A DNA stretch of 64,000 nt from positions 6,448,001-6,512,000 of the forward strand of contig NZ_JARUMJ010000001.1 in assembly GCF_036898465.1 (NCBI RefSeq), given 5' to 3'. A program made the translations under genes and the position numbers. The notes beneath the pieces were generated by a model that worked only from the letters and a program-made list of their open reading frames with translations, was not told the origin of the DNA and did no database searches. Shown piece by piece: positions 17,826 through 27,988 of the stretch. The DNA comes from Streptomyces sp. B21-105. GTDB lineage: Bacteria > Actinomycetota > Actinomycetes > Streptomycetales > Streptomycetaceae. Position 1 is the first letter of the stretch. The number at the start of each line of letters is the position of its first letter.

Positions 17826-19673
17826 ATGACCGAGCAGGCCACCGGGGCCCATCCGCAGCCGCGGCCCCGATCCGGAGGACAGCACTCCGCGTCCGTCGAG
17901 CACGTGACGGGTGCGCAGTCCCTCATCCGCTCCCTCGAGGAGGTCGGCGCCGACACGGTATTCGGCATTCCGGGCGGCACGATCCTTCCGGCGTACGACC
18001 CGCTGATGGACTCCACCAAGGTGCGCCACATCCTGGTCCGCCACGAGCAGGGTGCCGGCCACGCGGCCACCGGCTACGCGCAGGCCACCGGCAAGGTCGG
18101 CGTGTGCATGGCGACCTCGGGCCCCGGAGCCACCAACCTGGTCACCCCGATCGCCGACGCGCAGATGGACTCCGTGCCGCTGGTCGCGATCACCGGCCAG
18201 GTGGTGTCCTCGTCGATCGGCACGGACGCCTTCCAGGAGGCGGACATCGTCGGCATCACCATGCCGATCACCAAGCACAGCTTCCTGGTCACCAAGGCCG
18301 AGGACATCCCGCGGGTGATCGCGCAGGCGTTCCACATCGCCTCCACCGGCCGCCCCGGCCCCGTCCTGGTCGACATCCCCAAGGACATCCTCCAGGCGAA
18401 GACCACCTTCTCCTGGCCGCCCGTCATGGACCTGCCCGGCTACCGCCCGGTGACCAAGCCGCACGCCAAGCAGATCCGCGAGGCCGCCAAGCTGATCACC
18501 GCCGCCAAGCGGCCGATCCTCTATGTCGGCGGCGGTGTCCTGAAGGCCGGCGCCACCGCCGAGCTGAAGGTCCTCGCCGAGCTGACCGGCGCGCCCGTCA
18601 CCACCACGCTGATGGCGCTGGGCGCGTTCCCGGACAGCCACCCGCAGCACCTCGGCATGCCCGGCATGCACGGCTCGGTGGCCGCCGTCACCGGCCTGCA
18701 GAAGGCCGACCTGATCGTCGCCCTCGGCGCCCGCTTCGACGACCGCGTCACCGGCAAGCTGGACAGCTTCGCCCCGTACGCCAAGATCGTCCACGCGGAC
18801 ATCGACCCGGCGGAGATCGGCAAGAACCGCGTCGCCGACGTGCCGATCGTCGGCGACGCGCGCGAGGTCATCGCGGACCTCGTCCAGGCCGTCCAGAAGG
18901 AGCACAGCGAGGGCCAGCAGGGCGACTACAGCGCCTGGTGGAAGGACCTGAGCCGCTGGCGCGACACCTATCCGCTGGGCTACGACCAGCCCGCCGACGG
19001 CTCGCTCTCCCCGCAGCACGTCATCGAGCGCATCGGACAGCTCGCCCCCGAGGGCACGATCTTCGCGGCGGGCGTCGGCCAGCACCAGATGTGGTCCGCG
19101 CACTTCGTCCGGTTCGAGAAGCCCGCCACCTGGCTGAACTCCGGCGGCGCGGGCACGATGGGCTACGCGGTCCCGGCCGCGATGGGCGCCAAGGCCGGCG
19201 TCCCGGAGCAGACGGTCTGGGCGATCGACGGCGACGGCTGCTTCCAGATGACCAACCAGGAACTCACCACCTGCGCCCTGAACAACATCCCGATCAAGGT
19301 CGCCATCATCAACAACGGCGCCCTCGGCATGGTCCGCCAGTGGCAGACCCTGTTCTACAACCAGCGCTACTCCAACACCGTGCTGCACTCCGGCCCGAAC
19401 GACGTCAACCCGGACGCCCGGGGCACGCGCGTCCCGGACTTCGTGAAGCTGTCGGAGGCCATGGGCTGCTACGCGATCCGCTGCGAGTCCCCGGACGACC
19501 TCGACAAGGTCATCGAGGAGGCGAACTCGATCAACGACCGCCCGGTCGTCGTCGACTTCGTCGTCCACGAGGACGCGATGGTGTGGCCGATGGTCGCCGC
19601 AGGCACCTCCAACGACGAGATCCTGGCCGCCCGGGACGTCCGCCCCGACTTCGGCGACAACGAAGACGACTGA
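17826..19673 (+). CDS. ilvB: Acetolactate synthase, large (catalytic) subunit
   Basis: A 615-residue thiamine-diphosphate enzyme condensing two pyruvates to acetolactate, or pyruvate and 2-ketobutyrate to acetohydroxybutyrate: the first common step to Val, Leu and Ile. The TPP-domain Glu lies in [15 protein letters not shown], the FAD-domain region around [11 protein letters not shown], and the ThDP motif [15 protein letters not shown] ends in NN ([13 protein letters not shown]). ATG 17826 is preferred to 17820 because the AGAAGAG site then has proper spacing; the protein begins MTEQATG. First gene of ilvBNC, with ilvN 22 nt downstream, under the attenuator just upstream. Confidence 0.97.
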   Translation: MTEQATGAHPQPRPRSGGQHSASVEHVTGAQSLIRSLEEVGADTVFGIPGGTILPAYDPLMDSTKVRHILVRHEQGAGHAATGYAQATGKVGVCMATSGPGATNLVTPIADAQMDSVPLVAITGQVVSSSIGTDAFQEADIVGITMPITKHSFLVTKAEDIPRVIAQAFHIASTGRPGPVLVDIPKDILQAKTTFSWPPVMDLPGYRPVTKPHAKQIREAAKLITAAKRPILYVGGGVLKAGATAELKVLAELTGAPVTTTLMALGAFPDSHPQHLGMPGMHGSVAAVTGLQKADLIVALGARFDDRVTGKLDSFAPYAKIVHADIDPAEIGKNRVADVPIVGDAREVIADLVQAVQKEHSEGQQGDYSAWWKDLSRWRDTYPLGYDQPADGSLSPQHVIERIGQLAPEGTIFAAGVGQHQMWSAHFVRFEKPATWLNSGGAGTMGYAVPAAMGAKAGVPEQTVWAIDGDGCFQMTNQELTTCALNNIPIKVAIINNGALGMVRQWQTLFYNQRYSNTVLHSGPNDVNPDARGTRVPDFVKLSEAMGCYAIRCESPDDLDKVIEEANSINDRPVVVDFVVHEDAMVWPMVAAGTSNDEILAARDVRPDFGDNEDD

Positions 19674-19695
19674 GCGAGAGAGACGTAAAGAAGAC

Positions 19696-20220
19696 ATGTC
19701 CAAGCACACGCTCTCCGTCCTGGTGGAGAACAAGCCGGGCATCCTGGCCCGGATCGCCGCGCTGTTCTCCCGCCGGGGCTTCAACATCGACTCGCTCGCC
19801 GTCGGCGTCACCGAGCACGCCGACATCTCCCGCATCACGATCGTGGTGAGCGTCGACGCGCTGCCGCTGGAGCAGGTCACCAAGCAGCTCAACAAGCTCG
19901 TCGAGGTGCTGAAGATCGTCGAACTGGAGCCGGGACAGGCCGTTCACCGCGAACTCGTTCTGGTGAAGGTGCGCGCCGACAACGAGACGCGCTCGCAGAT
20001 CGTCGAGATCGTCCAGCTGTTCCGCGCCAAGACCGTCGACGTCTCCCCGGAGGCCGTGACCATCGAGGCCACCGGCAGCAACGACAAGCTGACCGCCATG
20101 CTCAAGATGCTGGAGCCGTACGGCATCAAGGAGCTGGTCCAGTCCGGCACGATCGCGATCGGCCGCGGCGCCCGTTCGATCACGGACCGTTCGCTGCGCG
20201 CTCTCGACCGGTCGGCGTAA
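19696..20220 (+). CDS. ilvN: Acetolactate synthase, small regulatory subunit
   Basis: A 174-residue subunit that stimulates IlvB and confers feedback inhibition, usually by valine. The N-terminal ACT domain is evident: HTLSVLVENKPGILARIAALFSRRGFNIDSLAVG, followed by the C-terminal ALS_ss domain (RSQIVEIVQLFRAKTVDVSP, then TGSNDKLTAMLKMLEPYGI). Its length is normal for the family. It follows ilvB by 22 nt and precedes ilvC by 117 nt, so it is in the same operon. Confidence 0.97.
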   Translation: MSKHTLSVLVENKPGILARIAALFSRRGFNIDSLAVGVTEHADISRITIVVSVDALPLEQVTKQLNKLVEVLKIVELEPGQAVHRELVLVKVRADNETRSQIVEIVQLFRAKTVDVSPEAVTIEATGSNDKLTAMLKMLEPYGIKELVQSGTIAIGRGARSITDRSLRALDRSA

Positions 20221-21336
<1,116 letters not shown>

Positions 21337-21342
21337 CCTTCA

Positions 21343-21381
21343 GGACAGGGGTCGGAGCGCACTGCTCCGGCCCCGTTGTCC
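21343..21381 (+). terminator. Terminator after ilvC
   Basis: GGACAGGGGTCGGAGC pairs with GCTCCGGCCCCGTTGTCC (a few mismatches) around a 5-nt loop, 6 nt after the ilvC stop. No T-tract. Confidence 0.7.
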
Positions 21382-21569
21382 ATCCTGTCCCACCACGGAC
21401 GGGTGATCCTGCCGCGGAGGCGTGAGGCGACCTCCGCCGCAGCACTACACTGCTGCACTACATACGCGTTCAGGCCCACAGCGTCGTGCGTCTTCCACGC
21501 GGCTAGCCCCTCCTCCGCCTGCGGCCGTCGGGACGGCCGTCCGCACGCTCTGGACTTGTGAGGACTCAC

Positions 21570-23159
21570 GTGAGCTCGAAACCTGTCGTACTCATCGCTG
21601 AAGAGCTGTCGCCCGCGACCGTGGACGCGCTTGGCCCGGACTTCGAGATCCGGCACTGCAACGGAGCGGACCGGGCCGAACTGCTCCCGGCCATCGCCGA
21701 CGTCGACGCGATCCTGATCCGCTCGGCCACGAAGGTCGACGCCGAGGCGATCGCCGCCGCCGGCAAGCTGAAGGTCGTCGCGCGGGCCGGCGTCGGCCTG
21801 GACAACGTCGACGTCTCCGCCGCCACCAAGGCCGGCGTGATGGTCGTCAACGCCCCCACCTCGAACATCGTGACCGCCGCCGAGCTGGCCTGCGGTCTGC
21901 TGCTCGCCACCGCCCGCCACATTCCGCAGGCCAACGCCGCGCTGAAGAACGGCGAGTGGAAGCGCAGCAAGTACACCGGTGTGGAGCTGGCCGAGAAGAC
22001 CCTCGGCGTCGTCGGCCTGGGCCGCATCGGCGCGCTCGTCGCCCAGCGGATGTCCGGCTTCGGCATGAAGGTCGTCGCCTACGATCCGTACGTGCAGCCC
22101 GCGCGCGCCGCGCAGATGGGCGTGAAGGTCCTGACGCTGGACGAGCTGCTCGAGGTCGCCGACTTCATCACCGTCCACCTGCCGAAGACCCCCGAGACGG
22201 TCGGTCTGATCGGCGACGAGGCGCTGCGCAAGGTCAAGCCGAGCGTGCGCATCGTCAACGCCGCGCGCGGCGGGATCGTCGACGAGGAGGCGCTGTACTC
22301 GGCGCTGAAGGAGGGCCGGGTCGCCGGCGCCGGCCTCGACGTGTACGCGAAGGAGCCCTGCACGGACTCCCCGCTGTTCGAGTTCGACCAGGTCGTGGCC
22401 ACCCCGCACCTGGGTGCGTCGACCGACGAGGCGCAGGAGAAGGCCGGTATCGCGGTCGCGCGGTCGGTGCGTCTCGCCCTCGCCGGTGAGCTGGTCCCGG
22501 ACGCGGTGAACGTCCAGGGCGGTGTCATCGCCGAGGACGTCAAGCCCGGTCTGCCGCTCGCCGAGCGCCTCGGCCGCATCTTCACCGCGCTGGCCGGCGA
22601 GGTCGCGGTCCGTCTCGACGTCGAGGTGTACGGCGAGATCACCCAGCACGACGTGAAGGTGCTGGAGCTGTCGGCCCTCAAGGGTGTCTTCGAGGACGTC
22701 GTCGACGAAACGGTGTCCTACGTCAACGCCCCGCTGTTCGCGCAGGAGCGCGGTGTCGAGGTGCGGCTGACGACCAGCTCGGAGTCGGCCGACCACCGTA
22801 ACGTCGTCACCGTGCGCGGCACGCTCTCGGACGGCGAGGAGGTGTCCGTCTCCGGCACGCTGGCCGGTCCCAAGCACCTGCAGAAGATCGTCGCGGTCGG
22901 CGAGTACGACGTCGACCTCGCGCTCGCCGACCACATGGTCGTCCTCAAGTACGAGGACCGGCCGGGCGTCGTCGGCACCGTCGGCCGGGTCTTCGGCGAG
23001 GCGGGGATCAACATCGCCGGCATGCAGGTCGCCCGGGCGGCCGTGGGCGGCGAGGCCCTGGCCGTGCTGACCGTGGACGACACGGTGCCCGCGGGTGTGC
23101 TGGCGGAGGTCGCGGAGGAGATCGGCGCGACGTCTGCTCGTGCCGTGAACCTCGTCTAG
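21570..23159 (+). CDS. serA: D-3-phosphoglycerate dehydrogenase, long type
   Basis: A 529-residue enzyme, first step of serine synthesis from 3-phosphoglycerate. Order: substrate domain, NAD-binding LGVVGLGRIGALVAQRM, catalytic Arg in VNAARGGIVDEEAL, Glu in YAKEPCTDSPLFE, His in ATPHLGASTDEA, then the intervening substrate-binding (ASB) domain and a C-terminal ACT domain (MVVLKYEDRPGVVGTVGRVFGEAGINIAGMQV) for serine feedback. The extra ASB domain is the mycobacterial/actinomycete long form. GTG 21570 has GAGGA 6 nt upstream and gives the N-terminus MSSKPVV; GTG 21558 is in frame but would overlap that site. It has its own 190-bp upstream gap after the ilvC terminator. Confidence 0.96.
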   Translation: MSSKPVVLIAEELSPATVDALGPDFEIRHCNGADRAELLPAIADVDAILIRSATKVDAEAIAAAGKLKVVARAGVGLDNVDVSAATKAGVMVVNAPTSNIVTAAELACGLLLATARHIPQANAALKNGEWKRSKYTGVELAEKTLGVVGLGRIGALVAQRMSGFGMKVVAYDPYVQPARAAQMGVKVLTLDELLEVADFITVHLPKTPETVGLIGDEALRKVKPSVRIVNAARGGIVDEEALYSALKEGRVAGAGLDVYAKEPCTDSPLFEFDQVVATPHLGASTDEAQEKAGIAVARSVRLALAGELVPDAVNVQGGVIAEDVKPGLPLAERLGRIFTALAGEVAVRLDVEVYGEITQHDVKVLELSALKGVFEDVVDETVSYVNAPLFAQERGVEVRLTTSSESADHRNVVTVRGTLSDGEEVSVSGTLAGPKHLQKIVAVGEYDVDLALADHMVVLKYEDRPGVVGTVGRVFGEAGINIAGMQVARAAVGGEALAVLTVDDTVPAGVLAEVAEEIGATSARAVNLV

Positions 23160-23237
23160 GTTCGCCGCACGTTCTGGGGGCTGCCGCCCCCAGGCCCCCG
23201 CTTCGGCCCTGAAGGGGCCTCGTCCTCAATCGCCGGA

Positions 23238-23410
23238 CGGGCTCAATTTCCTGAACGTGGCGTGACGGTGCACGCCGGGCGGGCCGGATTTGCTGAACGT
23301 GGCGTGACGGTGGACGCCGGGCGGGCTGGATTTGCTGAACGTGGCGTGACGGTGGACGCCGGGCGGGCTGGATTTGCTGAACGTGGCGTGACGGTGGACG
23401 CCGGGCGGGC
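23238..23410. repeat. Four tandem copies of a 42-bp repeat
   Basis: Units with the core GGATTTGCTGAACGTGGCGT recur with an exact 42-bp period (phase points 23244, 23286, 23328, 23370). The first copy is diverged and the next three are nearly identical. Each carries ACGCCGGGCGGGC, the left arm of the terminator that ends the array. The array lies between convergent serA and the MFS gene. Confidence 0.9.
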
Positions 23411-23438
23411 TGGAGTGATCCAGTCCGCCCGGCGTTTT
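23399..23438. terminator. Hairpin terminator between convergent serA and MFS genes
   Basis: A 16-bp stem (one G-T pair) from CGCCGGGCGGGCTGGA and its complement, loop of 4 nt, followed by TTTT on the plus strand. It can act for serA and, by symmetry, for the opposing MFS transcript. Confidence 0.85.
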
Positions 23439-23449
23439 CGTTTGTGCCG

Positions 23450-24970
23450 TCACTTGTCGCCGACGCGACTTTGTCGCAGTGTCGTCGTCGCCGCGGCCGC
23501 GGCACCCGCGAGGACCACCGTTCCCGCGATCGCCGCCCCCTGCATGCCATTGGTGAAGGCTTCCCGGGCGGCTGTGGCCAGGGCGTCTCCCGTGCGCCCG
23601 GGCAGGTGGCCGGCGACGGCCAGGGCGCCGCCGAGGGTCTCGCGGGCCTCCGCCGGAGCCGAGGACGGCATGCCGTGGCGATAGAGCGCCGTGCCGATGG
23701 AGCCGAGGACGGCCATCCCGAGAGCGCCCCCGAACTCGGCGCCCGTCTCCAGCAGCGAGGACGCCGAACCCGCCCGCTCGACCGGGGCCGCGCTCATCGC
23801 CAGGTCCGTCATCTGGGAGAGGACCATGACGATGCCCGAGGCGAGGACCCCGGCGGCGGTCAGCACGAGCCACATCGAGTCGGTGCCGGCGAGGGCCAGC
23901 AGGCCGTAGCCGGCCGCGCCGGTCGCGAAGCCGGCCGTGACGACGTGGGCGCGGTCCACGCCCTTCTGGACCAGGGACGTGGCCAACGGGGCCGCCATGC
24001 CGATCGGCACCGAGGGCAGCAGCGCCCACAGGGCCGCCTCCAGCGCGCTCTTGCCGAGGACCGACTGCAGGTACTGCGTGGTGAAGAAGGCCGACCCCAG
24101 CATCCCGAACGACGAGACGAGGTTCAGGACGACGGCGGGGGCGAAGCCGGGCCGGCGGAACAGGGCCGGGGAGATCATCGGGTCGGCGGCCGTGCGCTGG
24201 CGGTGGACGAAGAGGGCCGCGAAGAGCAGGCCCACGGTGACCGAGAGGACGTACTCGACGTGCCAGCCCTCGGACGTGATCTCCTTCAGGCCGTAGATCA
24301 CGGGGAGCACGGCGGCCATCGACAGCGGGACGCTCGGCCAGTCGAAGCGGCCCGGGGCGGGGTCGCGTGACTCGGGCAGCAGCACCGGGCCGAGGACGAG
24401 CAGCAGGGCCATCGCGGGCAGGTTGACCAGGAAGACCGAGCCCCACCAGAAGTACTCGACCAGCACGCCGCTCATCACGGAGCCGAGGGCGATGCCGCCC
24501 GTCATCACCCCGGACCACAGGCCGATCGCCTTGGCGCGCTGGCCGGGGTCGGTGAACATCGTGCGGATCAGGGCCATCGTCGAGGGCATCAGGGTCGCGC
24601 CGCCGATGCCGAGGACCGCGCGGGCCGCGATCAGGGTCCCGGCGCTGTCCGCGTAGGCCGCGATCAGCGAGGCGGCGCCGAAGGCGGCCGCGCCGGTCAG
24701 CAGCAGCCGGCGGCGGCCGATGCGGTCGCCCAGGGAGCCCATCGTCATCAGGAGGCCCGCGAGGACGAACGCGTAGATGTCGAAGATCCACAGCTGCTGG
24801 GTGCCGCTGGGGTGGAGGTCCGCACTGATGGCCGGGATCGCGAAGTAGAGGACGGAGACGTCCATGGAGACCAGGAGCAGCGGCAGCATCAGCACGCCGA
24901 GGGCGGTCCATTCGCGGCGGCCGGCGCGGGGCGCCGGGGTGGTGGCGGTGCTCGTCGGGTTCGTCGTCAT
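23450..24970 (-). CDS. MFS drug exporter, DHA2 type (14 membrane spans)
   Basis: A 506-residue antiporter of the EmrB/QacA group. After a short cytoplasmic N-terminus come about 14 hydrophobic segments. Characteristic motifs: MDVSVLYFAIPAISADL in the first span, LLMTMGSLGDRIGRRRLLL (motif A), and ALGSVMSGVLVEYFWWGSVFLVNLPA (motif C, antiporter signature). It should expel toxic cations, dyes or antibiotics using the proton gradient. It is divergent from a TetR gene across 97 bp containing repeated operator-like elements, the usual arrangement of a regulator controlling its exporter. Confidence 0.92.
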   Translation of the reverse strand: MTTNPTSTATTPAPRAGRREWTALGVLMLPLLLVSMDVSVLYFAIPAISADLHPSGTQQLWIFDIYAFVLAGLLMTMGSLGDRIGRRRLLLTGAAAFGAASLIAAYADSAGTLIAARAVLGIGGATLMPSTMALIRTMFTDPGQRAKAIGLWSGVMTGGIALGSVMSGVLVEYFWWGSVFLVNLPAMALLLVLGPVLLPESRDPAPGRFDWPSVPLSMAAVLPVIYGLKEITSEGWHVEYVLSVTVGLLFAALFVHRQRTAADPMISPALFRRPGFAPAVVLNLVSSFGMLGSAFFTTQYLQSVLGKSALEAALWALLPSVPIGMAAPLATSLVQKGVDRAHVVTAGFATGAAGYGLLALAGTDSMWLVLTAAGVLASGIVMVLSQMTDLAMSAAPVERAGSASSLLETGAEFGGALGMAVLGSIGTALYRHGMPSSAPAEARETLGGALAVAGHLPGRTGDALATAAREAFTNGMQGAAIAGTVVLAGAAAAATTTLRQSRVGDK

Positions 24971-24989
24971 GACGGGGACTGTACGGACG

Positions 24990-25042
24990 TATTAAACGGT
25001 TGTCTAGAACGATTGTGTAAATCAAGCGTCTAGGACGGTTGT
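24990..25042. promoter_or_regulatory. Repeated operator-like elements between MFS and TetR genes
   Basis: TATTAAACGGTTGT (24990), TCTAGAACGATTGT (25003) and TCTAGGACGGTTGT (25029) are related 14-mers spaced 13 and 26 bp apart in an AT-richer island of the divergent promoter region. They are the likely binding sites of the adjacent TetR protein. Confidence 0.6.
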
Positions 25043-25067
25043 ATGGATCGGGGGATAGGGTGACGCC

Positions 25068-25658
25068 ATGGGACATCGTGAGGATCTGCTCGAAGGCGCC
25101 AAGCGCTGCCTGCTGGAGAAGGGGTTCCTGCGGACGACCGCACGGGACGTCGTCAAGGAGTCGGGGACCAACCTGGCGTCGATCGGCTACCACTACGGCT
25201 CCAAGGACGCCCTGCTGGCGCAGGCCTACATCTCGTTGATCGAGGGCGTCGGCGACGACTTCGACCCTGGCTGGGGCGGGGGCGGCGAGGCGACGGCGCC
25301 CGCGGGCTCGCTGGAACGGTTCCAGGAGGTGTGGGCGAGCATCATCGACTCGGTGCCGCGGACGCGGGCGATCTGGCTGATGAGCTTCGAACTCGTCGTC
25401 CAGGGCGACCGGCTCCCCGAGGTGCGCAAGCTGCTGGCCGAGGCGCAGGAGGAGGGTCGGTCGGGGATCGTGCCCCTGTTCAACGGCGTCCCGGAGGCCG
25501 AGCTCGACAAGGAGACCGTCGACACGGAGGGTCGCTTCTACCAAACCCTCCTCAACGGGCTCATGGTCCAGTGGCTCTTCGACCCGGAGACGGCGACCGA
25601 CGCGGCCCAGCTCACCGAGGGGCTGCGGCGGGTGATCGCGGGCGCGAAGAAGGAATGA
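25068..25658 (+). CDS. TetR-family transcriptional regulator
   Basis: A 196-residue regulator. The N-terminal helix-turn-helix is canonical: REDLLEGAKRCLLEKGFLRTTARDVVKESGTNLASIGYHYGSKDALLAQAY (written here as one domain at residues 3-53, with TTARDVVKESG and SIGYHYGSKDALL as the key segments). The remainder is the helical ligand-binding domain. It probably represses the divergent MFS exporter and is released by an exported compound. ATG 25068 is the only sensible start; no strong ribosome site is seen. Confidence 0.9.
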   Translation: MGHREDLLEGAKRCLLEKGFLRTTARDVVKESGTNLASIGYHYGSKDALLAQAYISLIEGVGDDFDPGWGGGGEATAPAGSLERFQEVWASIIDSVPRTRAIWLMSFELVVQGDRLPEVRKLLAEAQEEGRSGIVPLFNGVPEAELDKETVDTEGRFYQTLLNGLMVQWLFDPETATDAAQLTEGLRRVIAGAKKE

Positions 25659-25689
25659 GCGGCAAGGAGTGGAGGAACGGCCGGGGCGG

Positions 25690-26871
25690 CTAGAGTCGGC
25701 CCGCCTTCAGTGTCATGTGCAGCAGAAGCCGGTCCTCGCCGTCGTCCAGGTCCAGGCCCGTCAGCTGCTCCACCCGCGACAGTCGGTAGTACAGCGTCTG
25801 CCGGTGGATGCCCAGTTCGGCGGCGGTGCGGCCGGCCTGGCCCGCGCAGTCGAGATAGACCTCGGCCGTGCGGGCCAGTTCGTGGTGGGCGGGGGAGGTC
25901 AGCGCGCGTACGGCGGGGTCCTGGGCGCTCGCCGGGGGCAGCGAGGTGAGCAGACGGTACGGGCCGATGGACGCCCACCGCGCCACGGGCCCGAGCCGTG
26001 GCTCCGCCAGCGCCGCCCGCGCCGACGCCGACGCCTCCTCCCAGGCCGCGCCGAGCCCCGCCAGACCGACGCGCCCGGCCGCGACCCCCGCCGCGACTTC
26101 TCCCGCCGCCACCTCCCTCGCCCGCTCCAGCAGCCGGGCCGCCGCCGACGTCGCCGGGGTGAGGGCGTCCGCCGAGCGCAGCCGGACCAGCAGCGCCAGC
26201 GACTGGGACTCTCCGTCCCGCGGCACCGTGCACAGTGCCGTCGCCCCCGGCAGGGTGCGCGGCGAGGGGGCGTCGTCAGGGTCGGCGGACGGCCAAGGGG
26301 TCACGCACACCATCGTGTGCGGGCCGTCCGCGCGGGCGCCGAGCGCGGTGCGCAGCTCCGCCACCACCGCGTCCCGCGGCCAGCCGGGCTGCGCGGTCAG
26401 CACCGCCCGCAGCTCCCGGGTGAGGTCGGCACCGTGCTGGGCCTCGTCGGCGAGCAGGGCGCCGATGCGGGCCGTCACCTCCATCGCGGCCGCCAGCTGG
26501 GCGTCCGACGGCCCGGGCTCGTCGTCCAGCAGCCAGACGTAACCGAGGACGACCCCTCGATGGCGTGCGGGGAGGCAGACGCGCCCCCGGTACACCCCGG
26601 CCTCCGGGGTCGGCGGGATCCGGACCGGACCGCCGGCCCGGGTGATGCCGAAGCCCTCGAACCACGAGCGGACGGCGGCAGTGGAGCGGCGGGTCAGGAT
26701 CGAGCGGGTGCGCACCGGGTCCAGCGCGGACGCGTCGAGCTCGCCCTCGCTGTCGTACACGCCGAACGCGATCAGCTCGAAGTCGCGGTTCTCCAGGGTC
26801 GCGGGGGCGCCGAGCAGCTCCGAGATCTCGTCGACCAGTTCCTGGTAGTCACCTTTGTTGTCGCCCGTCAC
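25690..26871 (-). CDS. PucR/CdaR-family transcriptional regulator, probable control of proline catabolism
   Basis: A 393-residue regulator. The N-terminal two thirds is a sensory GAF-like region and the C-terminus is the PucR-type helix-turn-helix: [45 protein letters not shown] is the span, with [20 protein letters not shown] as recognition part (about residues 345-365). It is divergent from the proline dehydrogenase/pruA operon with a 145-bp spacer, which makes that operon its likely target; proline-responsive activation is inferred from this arrangement, not shown. Confidence 0.88.
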   Translation of the reverse strand: MTGDNKGDYQELVDEISELLGAPATLENRDFELIAFGVYDSEGELDASALDPVRTRSILTRRSTAAVRSWFEGFGITRAGGPVRIPPTPEAGVYRGRVCLPARHRGVVLGYVWLLDDEPGPSDAQLAAAMEVTARIGALLADEAQHGADLTRELRAVLTAQPGWPRDAVVAELRTALGARADGPHTMVCVTPWPSADPDDAPSPRTLPGATALCTVPRDGESQSLALLVRLRSADALTPATSAAARLLERAREVAAGEVAAGVAAGRVGLAGLGAAWEEASASARAALAEPRLGPVARWASIGPYRLLTSLPPASAQDPAVRALTSPAHHELARTAEVYLDCAGQAGRTAAELGIHRQTLYYRLSRVEQLTGLDLDDGEDRLLLHMTLKAGRL

Positions 26872-27016
26872 GTGGGCATTCTCCCTCAGTCCGCCGATCC
26901 TTCATACATCTGTCTGAGATCTGCGGCACGGATGCGTGACAGCTGTCGATGGCCCACGATCGGAGGGATCCTTAGGTTTCACGGTGGTTCTGTCTGCTGG
27001 TCTGTGGAGGTGCCCC

Positions 27017-27943
27017 GTGCTGGGTCCCGTGATTCTCGCCGCGTCGCGCAGCGACCGGATGCGACGCCTGATCTCGGCGGCCCCGGTGACGAGACAGGTC
27101 GTCAACCGCTTCATCCCCGGCGAGACGGTCGACGACGTCGTCCCGATCATCGAAGAGCTCACCGGCCGGGGTCTGGAACTGACGATGGACGTCGTCGGCG
27201 AGGACATCACCACCCCTGAGCAGGCCTTCGCCGCCCGGGACGCCTACCTGGCGCTGGTCGACCGGCTGGGGGAGCTCGAGCTGGGCGAGCGGGTCGAGAT
27301 GTCCGTCAAGCTGTCCATGTTCGGCCAGGCGCTGGACGGAGGGCACGAGTTGGCCCTCGCGGGCGTCCGTCCGGTCGTCGAGGCGGCCGCCGCCGTCGGC
27401 ACCACCGTCACCCTCGACGCCGAGGACCACACCACCCTCGACTCGATGTTCGCCGTCCACGAGGAACTGCGGAAGGACTTCCCGCAGACCGGCTGCGTCA
27501 TCCAGGCCTACCTCTTCCGCACCGAGGCCGACGCCCGCAGGCTCGCCGCCGGCGGCAGCCGGGTACGGCTCGTGAAGGGCGCCTACAAGGAGCCCGCCGA
27601 GGTCGCCCACCAGCACAAGCACGAGATCGACAAGGCGTACGTCCGGATCCTGCGGACCCTGATGGAGGGGGCGGGGTACCCGATGATCGGGTCCCACGAT
27701 CCGCGCCTGATCTCCATCGGGCAGGAACTCGCGCGCAAGGCCGGCCGCAAGCCCGACGAGTACGAGTTCCAGATGCTGTACGGGATCCGGAGCGACGAAC
27801 ACCTGCGGCTCGCCGCCGAAGGACACCGCATGCGCGTCTACACCGCGTACGGCACCGACTGGTACGGCTACTTCATGCGCCGCCTCGCGGAGAAACCGGC
27901 GAACCTGCGTTTCTTCGTGCGCTCGATGGTCAGCAAGGGCTGA
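27017..27943 (+). CDS. putB: Proline dehydrogenase (monofunctional)
   Basis: A 308-residue FAD enzyme oxidising proline to pyrroline-5-carboxylate. Barrel and active-site signatures: MSVKLSMFGQAL, VTLDAEDHTTLDSM, GCVIQAYLFRTEADARRL, RVRLVKGAYKEPAEVAHQ, MIGSHDPRLI, YEFQMLYGIRSDEH and the C-terminal RVYTAYGTDWYGYFMRRLAEKPAN with the paired Arg residues that bind the substrate carboxylate. GTG 27017 has GGAGG 6 nt upstream; longer in-frame starts at 26936 run through the promoter. It forms an operon with pruA 45 nt downstream. Symbol follows common actinomycete use and is tentative. Confidence 0.93.
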   Translation: MLGPVILAASRSDRMRRLISAAPVTRQVVNRFIPGETVDDVVPIIEELTGRGLELTMDVVGEDITTPEQAFAARDAYLALVDRLGELELGERVEMSVKLSMFGQALDGGHELALAGVRPVVEAAAAVGTTVTLDAEDHTTLDSMFAVHEELRKDFPQTGCVIQAYLFRTEADARRLAAGGSRVRLVKGAYKEPAEVAHQHKHEIDKAYVRILRTLMEGAGYPMIGSHDPRLISIGQELARKAGRKPDEYEFQMLYGIRSDEHLRLAAEGHRMRVYTAYGTDWYGYFMRRLAEKPANLRFFVRSMVSKG

Positions 27944-27988
27944 GCCCACCCCCGCTCGCAACACGCTCAGTAAGGAGTTACCGACCTC

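Noticed and set aside
21376..21561. A 61-codon ORF between ilvC and serA
   Set aside because: It starts inside the ilvC terminator, has no ribosome site and its translation looks like random GC-rich sequence.
23238..23410. Possible CRISPR-like array
   Set aside because: The units are contiguous 42-bp tandem repeats with no variable spacers, and no cas genes are near.
23262..23684. Repeat-containing ORF through the 42-bp array
   Set aside because: It runs antisense into the MFS gene. The 42-bp period keeps the frame by chance, and the repeats contain terminator arms.
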